Of a stretch of DNA of 64,000 bases, positions 1 to 11,194 are shown piece after piece. The notes beneath the pieces are model-generated. The model was not told the origin of the DNA. It searched no databases and was given only the letters and a program-made list of their open reading frames with translations. The position numbers and the translations under genes were made by a program. Origin of the DNA: Haematococcus lacustris. Taxonomy: Eukaryota; Chlorophyta; Chlorophyceae; Chlamydomonadales; Haematococcaceae. Position 1 is the stretch's first letter, and each line of letters begins with the position of its first letter. Location: assembly GCA_030144725.1 (NCBI GenBank), contig JASKMD010000020.1:4606703-4670702 (forward strand). Direction: 5' to 3'.

Positions 1-2842
1 GTGCCCTACAGCATTGTGCGCAGCGCTCTGCAGCATTCATACCGCCCTCCCGCGCTCCTCAAGGCCCAATGATGAGCCCCTCTTTGTTGCTGGCCTGTAC
101 TGTGGCCTGTGGTATGCTGCTGACTGGGTGCCCATGATAGCCCAGGAGTCCCCCAGCAAGCAGCCCTTTAGTGCTCAGCACTGCGCCTGGTGATGGGCCC
201 CAACCTGTCCTGCAATGCTGCTGCTGCTGCTCCTGCTGCTGCCAGTGCTGGTGGTGGGGCTGCTGCTGCTGCCAGTGCTGGTGGTGGTGGTGCTGCTGCT
301 GTGATGCTGGTCTGCCTGTCCTGTGATGGCCTGGGTTGCCTGGGTGCCAGCCTACCTTACCTCCTCCCTGGGTATGCTGCCGTCCTCCAGTGCTCGCTGA
401 GCCACTAGCAGAGCGCTGGTGAACTCTGGCCCCTGCTCCCCCCACACTGAGTTGGCATAGATCTCATCGCTGCAGGCAAGCAGGACGCATGGAGGAGAGC
501 AGCTGCAGCGGGCGGGGCGGGGCGGGGTGGGGCAGGGCAGCCCGGGGCGGGGTGGGGCAGCTCGGGGCAGCCCTGCTCCCTCCAGCCCTGCCCCTGCTCG
601 GCACCCTGGTTAGCCTCCAGGCAGATCTTTGCAACCGCATCGCACAAGGATTGAGAAAAGCCAGTATTGTGTGCTGGTCCCTATGCAGGACTAGATCCCC
701 GCACCTCCTAAGACCTTGCACCATTAGGGGTGCACACACCTGACAAAGTGGCAGTCATTGGCTAAGCACCATTGCAGGATCTGCAGGACGGTGTCGGCCT
801 GGTACCTGCGCACATGGCATGGGAGCAACATGGCGCCAAGCAAGCGTGTGCAAAAGTGTGACCGACTAATGGGTGCTGGCTTACTGCTCCAGTGGCAATG
901 CTGCACGGTGCTGGCACTGAAGGTGTTGACAAGCGAGGGATTTGGCAGGCCTGCAGGTTTCTGACGAGGGTGGTGGTTCTGCTGATGATGTTGACGCCCG
1001 ACTGTTGTTGTTGTTTGCTGCTGGTGGTGGCGCTGGTGGTGGAGGAGCTGGTGTTGGTGGTGATAGCGAAGGTGGTGTTGGTGTTGGTGGAGGAGCTGGT
1101 GTTGGTGCTGATAGTGATGGTGGGGGTGCTGACTCACACAGTGCCGCAGGGGTTATTGGGGTGAGATAGCAGGAAGGCGCGCACAGTGATGCCCTGGGCT
1201 GCTGCCCCCTCCTTTGCGGCATCCAGCTGCTGGGCCACGCTGAGGGGGGCAGGTGGTGGCATCACTCCATCGGCTGCAGCATCACACTTGCGGGGTGAGG
1301 GAGTCAGCCAGGAGGCCAAGCCCCTGGTCTGCCCAGGCTCCACCAAGTCCAACAGCACCAGCTGCACATTAGAGCGCACCTGCAAGGAATCACACTTTTC
1401 ATAAAAATCCACACCCACTGCACGCCACATAATTTGCACAGAATTGTCCACAAGCTGTAACATCATGTGAATACAGCTTCCTTGCATATCACACCATTAC
1501 TTGCCACACCTTAGCCTAGCATGTAAGGCTGCATCAGGTAGACCATATGTGTTGCAAACCATGTCCCACAGCATGTACTGTATCAAAAGTGCGGCATGGC
1601 ATGGCGTGACATCACACCATTACCCTTGCACACCACACATGAGGCAGGTGTGTGTGACTCACTCCAAGATCATTCCGGAAAGCTGGGTAGATGGGCTTAG
1701 GCAGGAGAGCGCCTTGGCCTGACTCGCAAATGCTCCAGAACACCGTCTCCAGCACTGAGCCGGCTCCTGACACTAGACTCAGGTGGCTGGGGTCGACCTG
1801 GGAACAGCAGACAGCTGGAGCTCAGTGCGGTATCCTCCTCCTCAATCTCCTTCTTGTCCTCCTCCTCCTCATCGGTATCATTTATTAAACTCATGTCAAA
1901 ATATCATATCATCCTTATCATCAGCACAAAACCATCTTTGGTGGGCATCATTGCAAAGCTAGTCACACATGCATGACGAAACAAGTCAGCCCCATGTCAT
2001 GGAAGCTGCTGCTATGACAGTAGGTCGCAAGCTAGAGGGCAACATCAGCATGCATACTGCAGTGGGCAGCATGCATACCTTTCCCCTACGATGCCACCTT
2101 TGAGGACTGGTGTGAGAATGACCCGCCCTGCTCTCCACCTCCACCCTATGCTGACACAAGTGCCACCATGCTACAGAAGAGCCATTAAGACCATGGCAGG
2201 TGAACATGGCTCTACTAACATGGCCTTGGTGAGTCCTGACTAACATTGCCACTATGAATCCCTGCGGCTGCTGCTGCTGCTGCTGATGATGATGATGTTT
2301 CTGTTGCCGCAGTTTCTCCTCGCTGGCTGCTACTGTTTCTGTTGCTGCTGTCAGATGGCCCTGGTCCTGCCGAGTGCGACTGCTGCCGTATCTGGCCGTG
2401 AGAGGGGCACCTGAGCTCCTTTCATGCAGGTGCGCTGCAGCATGCGGGCCATGGCGGCCCTGGCTTCCTCCGTGCCCTTGAAGCCCTTGGGGTAGAACAG
2501 CGTGTGCAGCGGCAGCTCAGCCTGCGCTGATACCAGCCGCTCCTGCACCGTCAGCCACAGCAGCAGCGGCACCCGCACCAGACCAGCAGCTTAGTCGGTG
2601 AGGGTCCCTGTGGCCTGCAGCAGTGTTGATGCGCCATAGACTGCTGCAGTTGCTGCTGCTGCTGCTGCTGTTCTGCTGCTGCCAGAATGCGGTAGTGCTG
2701 GTGATGCTGGTGGTGCCAGCCCTCGCTACTGGGCAAACATAGGACGCAGCCCCTGCGCCATGAACCCACATGGAAGAGCCCAGCAGACAGCTTGTTCTCT
2801 GCCACAGTGCAGATGATGCTGCCGTCAGGGTCACTGGGGGAC
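1..2842 (-). CDS. ACC-synthase/aminotransferase-like PLP enzyme, partial
   Basis: Fold-type I PLP enzyme of the 1-aminocyclopropane-1-carboxylate synthase/class I aminotransferase group. Exons in transcript order are 2842-2770, 2542-2411, 1797-1663, 1379-1138, 805-740 and 469-361, all GT-AG and all in phase. Motifs seen in order: SIICTVAENKLSAGLF, FYPKGFKGTEEARAAMA, LSLVSGAGSVLETVF, PKPIYPAFRNDLG, FLLSHPNNPCGTVY and SDEIYANSVW. In this family the Asn of NPNNP and the Asp and Tyr of SDEIYA contact PLP. The Schiff-base lysine motif (S.SKD..G) was not found and should lie beyond the left edge. The N-terminal exon(s) upstream of 2842 were not resolved. True ACC synthase activity, and hence a role in ethylene, cannot be told from related aminotransferase activity here. 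Confidence 0.85.
204..302. repeat. CTG/TGG triplet-rich intron tract
   Basis: CTG and GGTGGT triplet runs lie in what is probably the last visible intron of the PLP-enzyme gene. They open a spurious poly-Ala/His reading frame on each strand. A similar GGTGGT tract lies at 1022-1130 in the next intron. Nothing else was recognised in 1-360. Confidence 0.6.
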
Positions 2843-3624
2843 CTGCGCAGCCAAGCGTGGAGGGCAAGGGGGCCAGGGCCACGCTGAGGTTGTGGCCTAA
2901 GCTAAGTCGCTAGACAGCCTTGACCACCATGACGTTCTCAATAAATCTGAGAAATGGACAAGGTGTGCAAACTAGCACAGGAGAGTGAGGAAACAGGCAT
3001 TCAGCATGAACATCATTATTACATGATAGTTGCTGACGTGGGACACAAAACGGTTGCCACAAGATGTGGGGCAGAAGCACAGTACAGCAGAGTGCAACTA
3101 GTCCATGACACACATGCGTCTTGGCATGAGTCATAGATGCAATGCTAGCTTGCAAGGCTGGTCCGCTGGTCACATTGTAAGTGCACAGTATCATAGGGTC
3201 CTGAACAGGCAGGGTGTCATGAGGTCGGAGCTGGGACTCAACACAGTCTCAAGGGATGGTGTTAGGCGGGTCACGTATTGGCTACTTTAACCTAGTAGGT
3301 AGTAGCTGAGCTGGGAATAGGTACGCTGCCGCGGACAGGCCTCGCCACATCGCTTACCACGGCCTCTTCTGCGCATCAAGGAAAGCGCCAATGTACGGGA
3401 GCGCTGGAGTTACTGCCTTGCTCCCCCGGCTGCTTAGCTGATGCATAGTATTATCAGTTTATGAAGTATTTATCAGTTTAGGAAGTATTTATCAGTTTAG
3501 GAAGTTTATGAATACACAAGCTAAAACTCGGTTGGTGGTTAAATGCTTAGAATTGGCGTAAGTACACAGGCACAGCATTGATATTAACACAGCATTGATA
3601 TGTCGCTGTAGAGCTTGGTAGAGG
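2843..3624. other. intergenic stretch with three 19-bp tandem repeats
   Basis: No gene is supported here, although missing 5' exons of the minus-strand PLP enzyme may lie in it. At 3452-3505 there are three near-identical 19-bp units (TATCAGTTTAGGAAGTATT type), AT-rich compared with the surroundings and just upstream of the ORF at 3625. Confidence 0.5.
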
Positions 3625-5542
3625 ATGCAGCGAAACCGGCAGCGTAAACGTAACCGTGATGCCTTGGACATTGAAGTTGACCGCGAGCTCGAGCCTCAGC
3701 CAGAGCTAAGCCCGGCGCAGCAGGCCAAGAAGGCCAGCGGTGAAGCGCGCAGGGACCGACACGACAACAATACATGGCATGCGAAGAAGGCCAAACGGCA
3801 TACCGTGATGAGGGGTGTGTGCGCTGCTGGTTTAGAGGCGGGAGTGGTCGTGGCGTCCGAAGTGGTCGAGGCGCGGGTCGTCACGCAACTCGAGGCTTGG
3901 GTGGAGGCCTGCAGCATGAGAGCGCTGCTCGGGAGCTTGCTACTGGGCCTCGCAGTGCGAGGCTGGTTCACGCGGCTGTGGGTGCTTCCGGACGGGCAGG
4001 AGGTCTTCGAGGAAATCCCAGCTGAGGACGCGGTCATCCCGAACCTGGCGAACCGCAACATGTACCTGCAGCTCGTCCGCGGACTGCCTCCTCCCAGCAG
4101 GCGCTCTCAGCCCAGCGAAGCCGTGGAGGATGTGCTGGCCTTCTACCCGGGTCTCCACGACCGCCTCAAAGCTGTACCTCGCTATCCGCACGACTCCAAC
4201 ACCGTGGATGATGTGGGCACCAAGCTGGAGACCAACTTCGCCAACAGCCTCACCGAGCTGTTCCCCCGCAGGGTTGAGCAAGCGGTGGCTCTGGCTGGTG
4301 CCCGGGTCATCGCTGGCTCACACGAGCACCAGCGCCGCTTGTGGCTGCCCGTGGGTGGCAGTCCAGCCTGGACTGAGCGTCAGCGCAGCTGGGTGGCGAG
4401 GAGTGTGCAGGGGAAGGTGGTGACCTGGCTAGAGGGTCAGGAACAGGGTCAGGGTGGGGTGGTGCCTACTGAGGCCATGCGGGATGAGGTGGCCAGGCAG
4501 CGGAGGTTGCTGGGGCTGGGTCAGGGGGTGGTGGTGGACAAGGACTGGCTGGAGAGTAAGGCCAACCGGGGCAGCCTGCTACGCCATGCAGTGGACATCA
4601 GCAGACAGCTGGAGGCAGCCAACGTCAGCTGGCAGCTGGACTGGGCCGTCTGGCAGGCAGCTGGAGGGCAGCGCAACACCAAGCCCTTCCGCCCCCCCTC
4701 CCCCTTTGCGCACACACCCGGCTGCAGCTGCAAGGCTCATCACATCAAGCTGGACACCCAGGCCCTATTTGGCTTGATGCGTGCTGCTGGCATGCTGCCA
4801 GCGGACATCACCTCAGAGGAGAAGTTCAGGAGTGGTGTGGACGGGCCCAAGGACAGTGAGGTGAGTGATCCTTGAGTGTGCTCAGGTCAGCCAATGCTTT
4901 GATTGTTGCAGGTTGCTGGAGGCAGATTGTTTATGGCAAATTGCTTGTCTCTAGGTGATTGTGGGTGACTTGATGGTCTGTATGTGATCTCAAGTGTGTT
5001 GAGGTGGCTGATGTTGGCTGCAGGGTTAGGGTTAAGAGGAATATGAAAAGAAGCAAAGCTAGTATCTGACTACAGAGGGCTATTGGGGACCCAAGGACTT
5101 GATGTGTGACAGTCAGGCTACCCTGCACCTGCCGAACAACCCCATGGCATCTGCACGCCTTGAAAAACAGCCACACAAACATTGAACAGCTTGGAACAGC
5201 TTGAAAAAGCTTGAAAAACAGCCACACAGACATTGTGGACAAAGTCGAGTTACAACTTATGATCCCTAGAGCCCTCATGCCACATCAAATCACAAGCATG
5301 ACTTGTAATCAAACACAGGCTGCGAACTCATCATCGTAAAGGCTACCGCTGGTGTGCCTAATGCCCACTTCAGCTCAGCCTTCTGGTGTGTGTGCCTCCA
5401 GGTCTACTACTACAATGCAGGCATCCAGCCAGAGCGTGCCCAGCTGTTGCGGCCCCTGCCCCGCGCCCCGCGCCGGCCCCACCTGCTGCCGTCCCCACAC
5501 AGCTCACCCCAGCAGTGGGTGGCACTGCAGTGTTTGCTGCAG
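3625..5542 (+). CDS. unassigned ORF, possible N-terminal half of a TnpB/Fanzor-like mobile-element protein
   Basis: The open frame 3625-4860 (412 codons) is followed by a good donor (GTGAGT at 4861). A phase-matched exon at 5402-5542 begins VYYYNAGIQPERAQLL. A further frame runs 5581-6099 (Pro/Ala/Gln-rich), but the 38-bp gap between would be a very short intron. The N-terminus is highly basic (MQRNRQRKRNRD). The middle holds KLETNFANSLTELFPRRVEQ and the end of the first exon CSCKAHHIKLDTQALFGLM. I link it to TnpB/Fanzor-like mobile genes only because its N-terminal layout resembles theirs and because related 3' ends lie nearby (6105-6262, 37.4-38.2 kb). No catalytic motif is visible in this part. 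It could equally be an unrelated alga-specific protein. Confidence 0.4.
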
Positions 5543-6104
5543 GTTTGCTGCTAGAGACTGCCCAGTTGCCGCTCCCTCAGCCTGATGCGAACGCAGAGGC
5601 TGACCCGCCAGCAGTTTCTTTACGCTCCCGGTATGCCCGCCTTGCCAAGGGTGGTACCAGGGTGCTTTACCCAGCCACAGCTTCCGCCAAGCCTCGGCAG
5701 CTCCAAGCCCCGGCTCCAGGCCCTAGCTTCAAGCCCTCCCGCTTTGACTCTTCGTGGGGTCCGTCTCGCTCGTTGACCATGCAACGGTCACCCAACACTG
5801 ACCACTGCACCGACCATCCGCCAGCAAGTGGGAGGGGGGGAGCGGCGGTTTCGTTTCTTGCAGGGTCCAGTCAGTCTCCGCTGGGCCCCCCCTCAGCGCC
5901 AGTCACGGCCACCCCCACCCAGCACGCCCCAGCAGGGGGGGGCATGGCAGGGAACGAGGTGGGGAAGGGGGGTCAGGGTAGCCAGGCTCGGGAGCAGCTG
6001 GTTGGCCAGGCAGGCCAGGGCTCCCCCTCAGCGCCGGTCATAGCCACCCCCACCCAGCTCGCCCCAGTAGAGGATTGGAAGAAAGGGGGAAGGGACTAGG
6101 ACTA

Positions 6105-6262
6105 AGACTTCAGCTCAGCCTTTTGATCTACCCTACTCGATTAGCTCTTACTCACACACATCCCCTTTGTGAGGGGGTTCAATATCTTACTATGTTGGGG
6201 TTGACTTGCTGTAGTTGGCTACCGCTGCCATTTGCGCCGCCACTTGCGGAACAGGGCCACAA
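6105..6262 (-). pseudogene. antisense 3' end of a mobile-gene family
   Basis: On the minus strand the frame reads ALFRKWRRKWQR and stops at 6219-6221. It is followed by about 100 bp that match, base for base with few changes, the segment after the corresponding stop at 38182-38184 on the plus strand (GTAGCCAACT, then AAGTCAACCC, then a hairpin-like CTCACAAAGGGG). This is therefore a truncated copy of the same element 3' end, opposite in orientation to the ORF at 3625. Confidence 0.6.
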
Positions 6263-6365
6263 CTGGCAAGCAGCTGGCTACCTCCTGACTACAGGTGGCT
6301 TTGGTTCTCACCGGGCAGGAGCAAAGGTAGGCTGAGCTGAACCGGCTTGTTTTACTCATCCACAA

Positions 6366-6422
6366 TCACCACTCACCAATGGTGAGTGGTGATGGGCAGC
6401 TCTATGGTGAGTCACCATAGAG
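6366..6422. promoter_or_regulatory. two adjacent perfect palindromes upstream of TAB2
   Basis: Palindrome 1 is 6366-6392, with 13-bp arms (TCACCACTCACCA) around one base. Palindrome 2 is 6400-6422, with 11-bp arms (CTCTATGGTGA) around one base. Both centre on the same TGGTGAGT/ACTCACCA core. They end 64 bp before the TAB2 ATG, so they lie in its 5' UTR or core promoter. They could be protein-binding sites, RNA hairpins or a transposon footprint; the function is unknown. Confidence 0.5.
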
Positions 6423-6485
6423 TTGCAGCGACAGAACCAGAAAATCATGTGTTGAAAAGCGCATTTGCGATATTGATACAGGTGT

Positions 6486-9400
6486 TTGCGTGCGTTCTCT
6501 TCGACACTAACGCAGATGTCGCATACGTTGCACAGCCGAAGCTGCCATCAGGGTCGGGCACAGGGTGCAGGGCTCTGTGGCCGTCAGGCCCCATCGCCAG
6601 CGTCAGTCCGTCAACCACATCCTCACCCGCCGTGTTATGCGCAACCAAGATTGCAGCCTGCTAGGCGGGAGTTTGTCTGCCAAAGTGCACACAGTGAAGC
6701 CGTGGTGGCGGACCCTGTCAGTGATTTGACCCCCGCGGAGCCCAGCTGCAGCAAGTCCATCAGCCAATCCAGCGTTTGGGAGATAGACTTTTGCTCGCGT
6801 CCGCTGCTTGACGAGCGGGGAAAAAAAGTTTGGGAGCTGCTTATTTGCGACCCGGAAAGGAACTTTGAGTATTCAGAATACTTCCCAAACAACAAAATCA
6901 ACAGCGCGGAGGTGGGCCGGGACTTGCTACGGCCCAAGCCGCGACAGCTGCGCACTAAGATGGCCGGCGTGCACCCCTGCAGCTAAAACGAGCTTTCCAA
7001 GCTATCCTGTCAGTGCCAGGGGCAGTGAAGCCAGAGAAGGCACGATTTTTCCGAGCTCAGATGCAGACCATCATCACCAAAGCAGTCACTGAGTGTGAAA
7101 TCAAGCCGGTGCCCAGCCGGCGCTGCTTCACAGTCATGTGTGAGTGGATGTAGCCACGCCAGCCAGCAACGCTTTTGTCAGTCCATGTTGTCACTGTGGG
7201 ACCTGTGCACGGCCGCAGCCTCGTGTCAGTGCTGTTGCACGCCAGTGCTGCTGGTCATTCTTGGCCATGTACTTGGCGCTTGATGATCATGCAGCCATGT
7301 GCATGCAGCAAAGCAGGACAGCTCACATGGTGCCTGGTCCTCATGCTGGCAGCTGGACCCTGCGAAAGCTGCCTGTAACAAGCATCAGGCATATGTGTCT
7401 CAGCACTACCATTGCAATCATGCGTGTGCTAATGCATGCAGCATGGCTCCAAGAACGGCTAGAGTCTGTGTACAAGCTGGACCCTCGATACAACAGCAAA
7501 GCTCAAGCTCTGTTCACCTTAGACCTGGGCGCTCCTGAGGTGCGATGAGGGAGAACATGCAGCCATGCATGCAGTGCACATTACAAGCACAAGCCTTGCC
7601 CAAACAAATCCCACATGCTGTGCCATCTGCTGCCCCAGCTGTGTGTTCCATCCGCTGCGTTGCCGTGCTTGAAAGGAGCATTGGTATGGGCGGGTGGCAA
7701 GATCAAGATGGGAGGCAAAGGTAGCATCGGCAAGGGCAGCATCTGTGTGGGCAATGTAGCTCTTCCGTGTGGTGTAGCAGTAGCTGGCTGTGGCCCACCA
7801 CCACCTGCACGGCGCTCGAGGAGAACCTGCTTCACTTGTGCCTCCTGCCTGACACTGCCTGCAGCCCCTGCCAGACGCCCTGCGGGGTGAGCAGTGGGCA
7901 TTTGTGCAACTGCCGCTACGGGCGCTGCAAGGCATGCTGGCTAGTGTGGAGCAGGTGAGCAGATCAGCCTGCCCGCAGCCGCAGCTGGAGGAGGTGATGA
8001 GCAGCAGCAGTGGGTGTAACAAAGACAACACCTACCTGAATGCTGACAATTTGACCACAATGCCCAGGCCAAGTTGAAAAATCAAGCGTTTGTGACCACC
8101 TCTGATATGGTCGATGACGACTGCCAGCTGACACCCACACAGCTGCAACCTCCCTCCCTTTGCCAGGCCTGCCTTCTGTTAGTTCTGAGTGGTGCTGACC
8201 CACTGTGTGCAGGGGGACATGTTCGGATCCACTTTTGACCTGACCACAGCTGGAGCTGGCTCGCTCCCGCCTGACATTTTGATACCAGGCAAGTGCTCGC
8301 CCCTGGCCTGGGCAGGGGGCACAGGCCGGTGCCACCATCATCGCAGTTAGCACCATGGGGACTTCAGTCAGCACCACGAGCACCACAGCCAGGCTCACTG
8401 CCATGGCAGCAGGCGAAGTACAGCTGATCTGTGTGTCATCAGGTTCGGCCGGCTGTATGTCAGGCTCACACGAGTGTCTATTGACTGGCGCTCGGCCATT
8501 GTGTTGACAGCCAAAGCAGAACATCATCACCATCATCATTACTACATGGCAGCCTCCGGTACGTAGTATGATGCTGGCAACGCCGCAGCACAACCATTGT
8601 AGGATGTAACCATCTGCTGACGATCATGATCACAAGCGTAGCTTGCCCCTTGTGTGGTGCTTTGCTGCAGGCGTGGCCGTGTTCAGCCGCAGGGCGCTGC
8701 CTCTAGCTGCATGGACCAATGGCTTGGAGATAGCTGCAGTGAAGGCTGACGTGGCGGTAGGTGGTGGGTGGGCAGGGTGTGCAGACAACCTCAGTGGTGC
8801 CTGCCTCAGTGGTGGCTGTGCCCTGTGTCCATTGAGCCCTGAGCCCTGGTCGTCATCAACATCATCATCACATGGCGTGCCACATCGTCGCCGTCATTGT
8901 CTCATGGCATGTGTTCACCAGTGCTGTTACGCAATGCGACTGGAAGAACTCCTTTATCAAGCTGCAGGCTTGTCCTGGCTAGCAATGTTATTTAGGTGCC
9001 TGTTGCTTGCACTGCCTGGCTGGGTTGCTCATGTTCCTCATCTGCCAGCAAAAGTGTCATTACAGGAAAAAACAGCAGCGCTGTGACACAATGAAAGCAG
9101 CAATAACAGCACCAGAGCGCATCATGCCACGGGTTGAAATGCATGGCTGCTGTGTGTGTGTCATTGCAGCTGTGGTGCGTGCATTGTTCGTATTGTTGCT
9201 GCTGTTTCTGCTAATGGTAATGTGTCATCATTACATGGCATTCGCTGGTGTGTCTTGGGTGATGCTTGGGTCAGCTGGTGATGGTTGAGTGAACTAGGGG
9301 TGTGCATCTTCCTGGGCTGTGCAGCGCTCCAGCCTGATCCTGGAGACAGGCGTCACTCAACGCTGGCGATACGGCGGCTGGCGTACCAACCAGGATGCCA

Positions 9401-9898
9401 TCGATGAGGCTGAGAACTGGGAGGACTGCAAGCAGGCAGTCAAGTAAGGAGGGGTGGTGGTGGTGGTGACGGGCTGCATGGGTTGTGAAGCCCCCAACCA
9501 GTCACATCGATGGCTTCAAGCAGCCTTGTGCTCTTTGTTGTGAACCTGGGGCCTTCTTCAGCGCCAGCAGCCTATGTGCAAAATCTTACATGGAACTTCA
9601 ATGGAATATTTGCAAAATCTTGCATGGAACTTCATCATTTGATTGGGAGCGTGTAGCTCTCTGTGGGCTACACGGTGTGTGTCACACTCAGCACAGGCAG
9701 GCTGTGCGGCACGCCAGCTTGCCGGCAGGCCAGCTCGTCGGCAGGCCAGCGTACAGGTTGATGATGCCACCTTGCATGCTTCGCGCTATGTACCCTACCT
9801 GCAGGGGCATCCACTTCCTGGCGGTGCAGCCTGACCCTGACTCAGAGGAGCTCAGCGGGCTGTGGCTATTGCAAGACCGCCCCCCTCCTCAGATTTGA
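6486..9898 (+). CDS. TAB2: TAB2, chloroplast psaB translation factor (DUF1092)
   Basis: RNA-binding factor that in Chlamydomonas and Arabidopsis (ATAB2) promotes translation of chloroplast psaB, and so photosystem I assembly. Exons: 6486-6911, 6983-7139, 7442-7539, 7865-7954, 8213-8288, 8671-8756, 9325-9443 and 9805-9898. They join in phase to 381 codons. Residues 1 to ~65 are Ser/Arg/Pro-rich and acid-poor, like a transit peptide. The family core starts at residue 98 (WEIDFCSRPLLDERGKKVWE) and continues with FEYSEYFPNNKINSAE, RFFRAQMQTIITKA, WAFVQLPLRALQ, ALPLAAWTNGLE, IHFLAVQPDPDSEE and the C-terminal WLLQDRPPPQI. Intron 5 (8289-8670) needs a GC donor (GCAAGT). Candidate TGTAA poly(A) signals lie at 10230 and 10267. 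The start is the first ATG in the open frame of exon 1; a 5' non-coding exon cannot be excluded. Confidence 0.93.
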
Positions 9899-10659
9899 GC
9901 AGGTGCCTCTATGACCTCCAGCTCCTTGCGCACAGTGATGGCCTGGCCCACACTTACTGGCCCACTGGTCCTGGGCCAGGTCCTGGCGTTGAAGCTGTAT
10001 GCTGGCTTGCAGAAGGAAGAACACGGCACCCCTGGCTGCAGCCTGTATGGTGATGATTGCTTAACTTAGCCATCAGCCGTCAGGCTGCTTGGCCGCCCTC
10101 GCCCTCCATGGGGCCAGGAATTTTGCCGCCAGGTCGGCACGGCACTCCTAATTGCTGGCCATAGCTTCAACGAAGCTAGATGCAGGGGGTGTTGTCGGCA
10201 GGTTAAGGGGAGCGGTTTCTCAATTTCGCTGTAAGTTTGCATTTTGTTGAGCAGAGGAACATGGCGTGTAATGCTGAGTTGGGGAGTGTGGGGCTAATGG
10301 GGGGTGTGGGGCTAAACAGCTACACGGGAGCATAGTGTGGGCATGTGTAGTTTGGCTCGCTTGGGTTATGGTAGTCTCCTTCTTCCGCGAGCATTGTGGT
10401 GTCAAGGAGCTGGGCTCTTTTGGCAAATATGCAGCCCGCCAGGAGCCAGAAAAGAGACGACAAGTGTGCAGTAACCCTTTAGCTCTAAAGCAGGGCTAGT
10501 TTGCTGAGCTGGGCTTACCACACTCTGCAAATGATCGGGCTTAGCTAACCCGGCCTGGCCTCAGCTGGGCTGGGCTGGGCTGGGGTCTCCTGACATTGTA
10601 TGAGCAAGAGGGAAGTCCATTCAACACTCAGCACACCACCAGGACACGGCTTTTACATG
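9899..10659. other. TAB2 3' UTR and intergenic region
   Basis: No coding signal was seen. It contains TGTAA poly(A)-type signals (10230-10234, 10267-10271) and a short GGGCT-type repeat near 10565-10585. It ends where the large inverted duplication begins. Confidence 0.5.
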
Positions 10660-11094
10660 TATAAGACATCATGGTATGTGTGCAGCCCTGGAGTGGGAAG
10701 CAGCGTTGATGCACTGCAGTTGTCCCCTTGAGCGCTCCTGCCAGCACCCTGAGGCAATGCAGGTGACCGGCGCCGGTGTAAGGGTATCGAGAGGGTGCCC
10801 CAATGCCTGCCGTGCGCATGTCCGCAGCCAGCTTCGGACATGTCGGACTAGCCGCCCCCACCAGACTGCTCATCAAATGCCGCCCCGCACGCCCAGACCA
10901 GCAGGGCACCGCTAGGGCCATGCATTGCACACTCCTCTACATGCCACGTACAGCCAACAAGCATCTCGCGGAGTCAGGGTCACCCCACGCTTCACATGAA
11001 CTAACGCTGCCCGGCACCCTCTGACCTCTGACGAACCCCTGTGACTGCACCGGCGCATGCTACGACACGCTGTGACGCGGAGCGGCGGCCGGCT

Positions 11095-11104
11095 GGATAA
11101 ATAC
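11095..11104 (+). promoter_or_regulatory. TATA-like element of the left LHC-like gene
   Basis: GGATAAATAC lies 91 bp before the ATG in otherwise GC-rich sequence. The same element is present, reversed, at about 22793-22802 before the right copy. The identification rests on composition and spacing only. Confidence 0.4.
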
Positions 11105-11194
11105 CCGCAACTACTCACCACACTCAGATCGTAGCGAACAGCACCCGTAACAGCAGACAAACTCACACAGTAGCAGTTTAGCACAGCGCGAACA

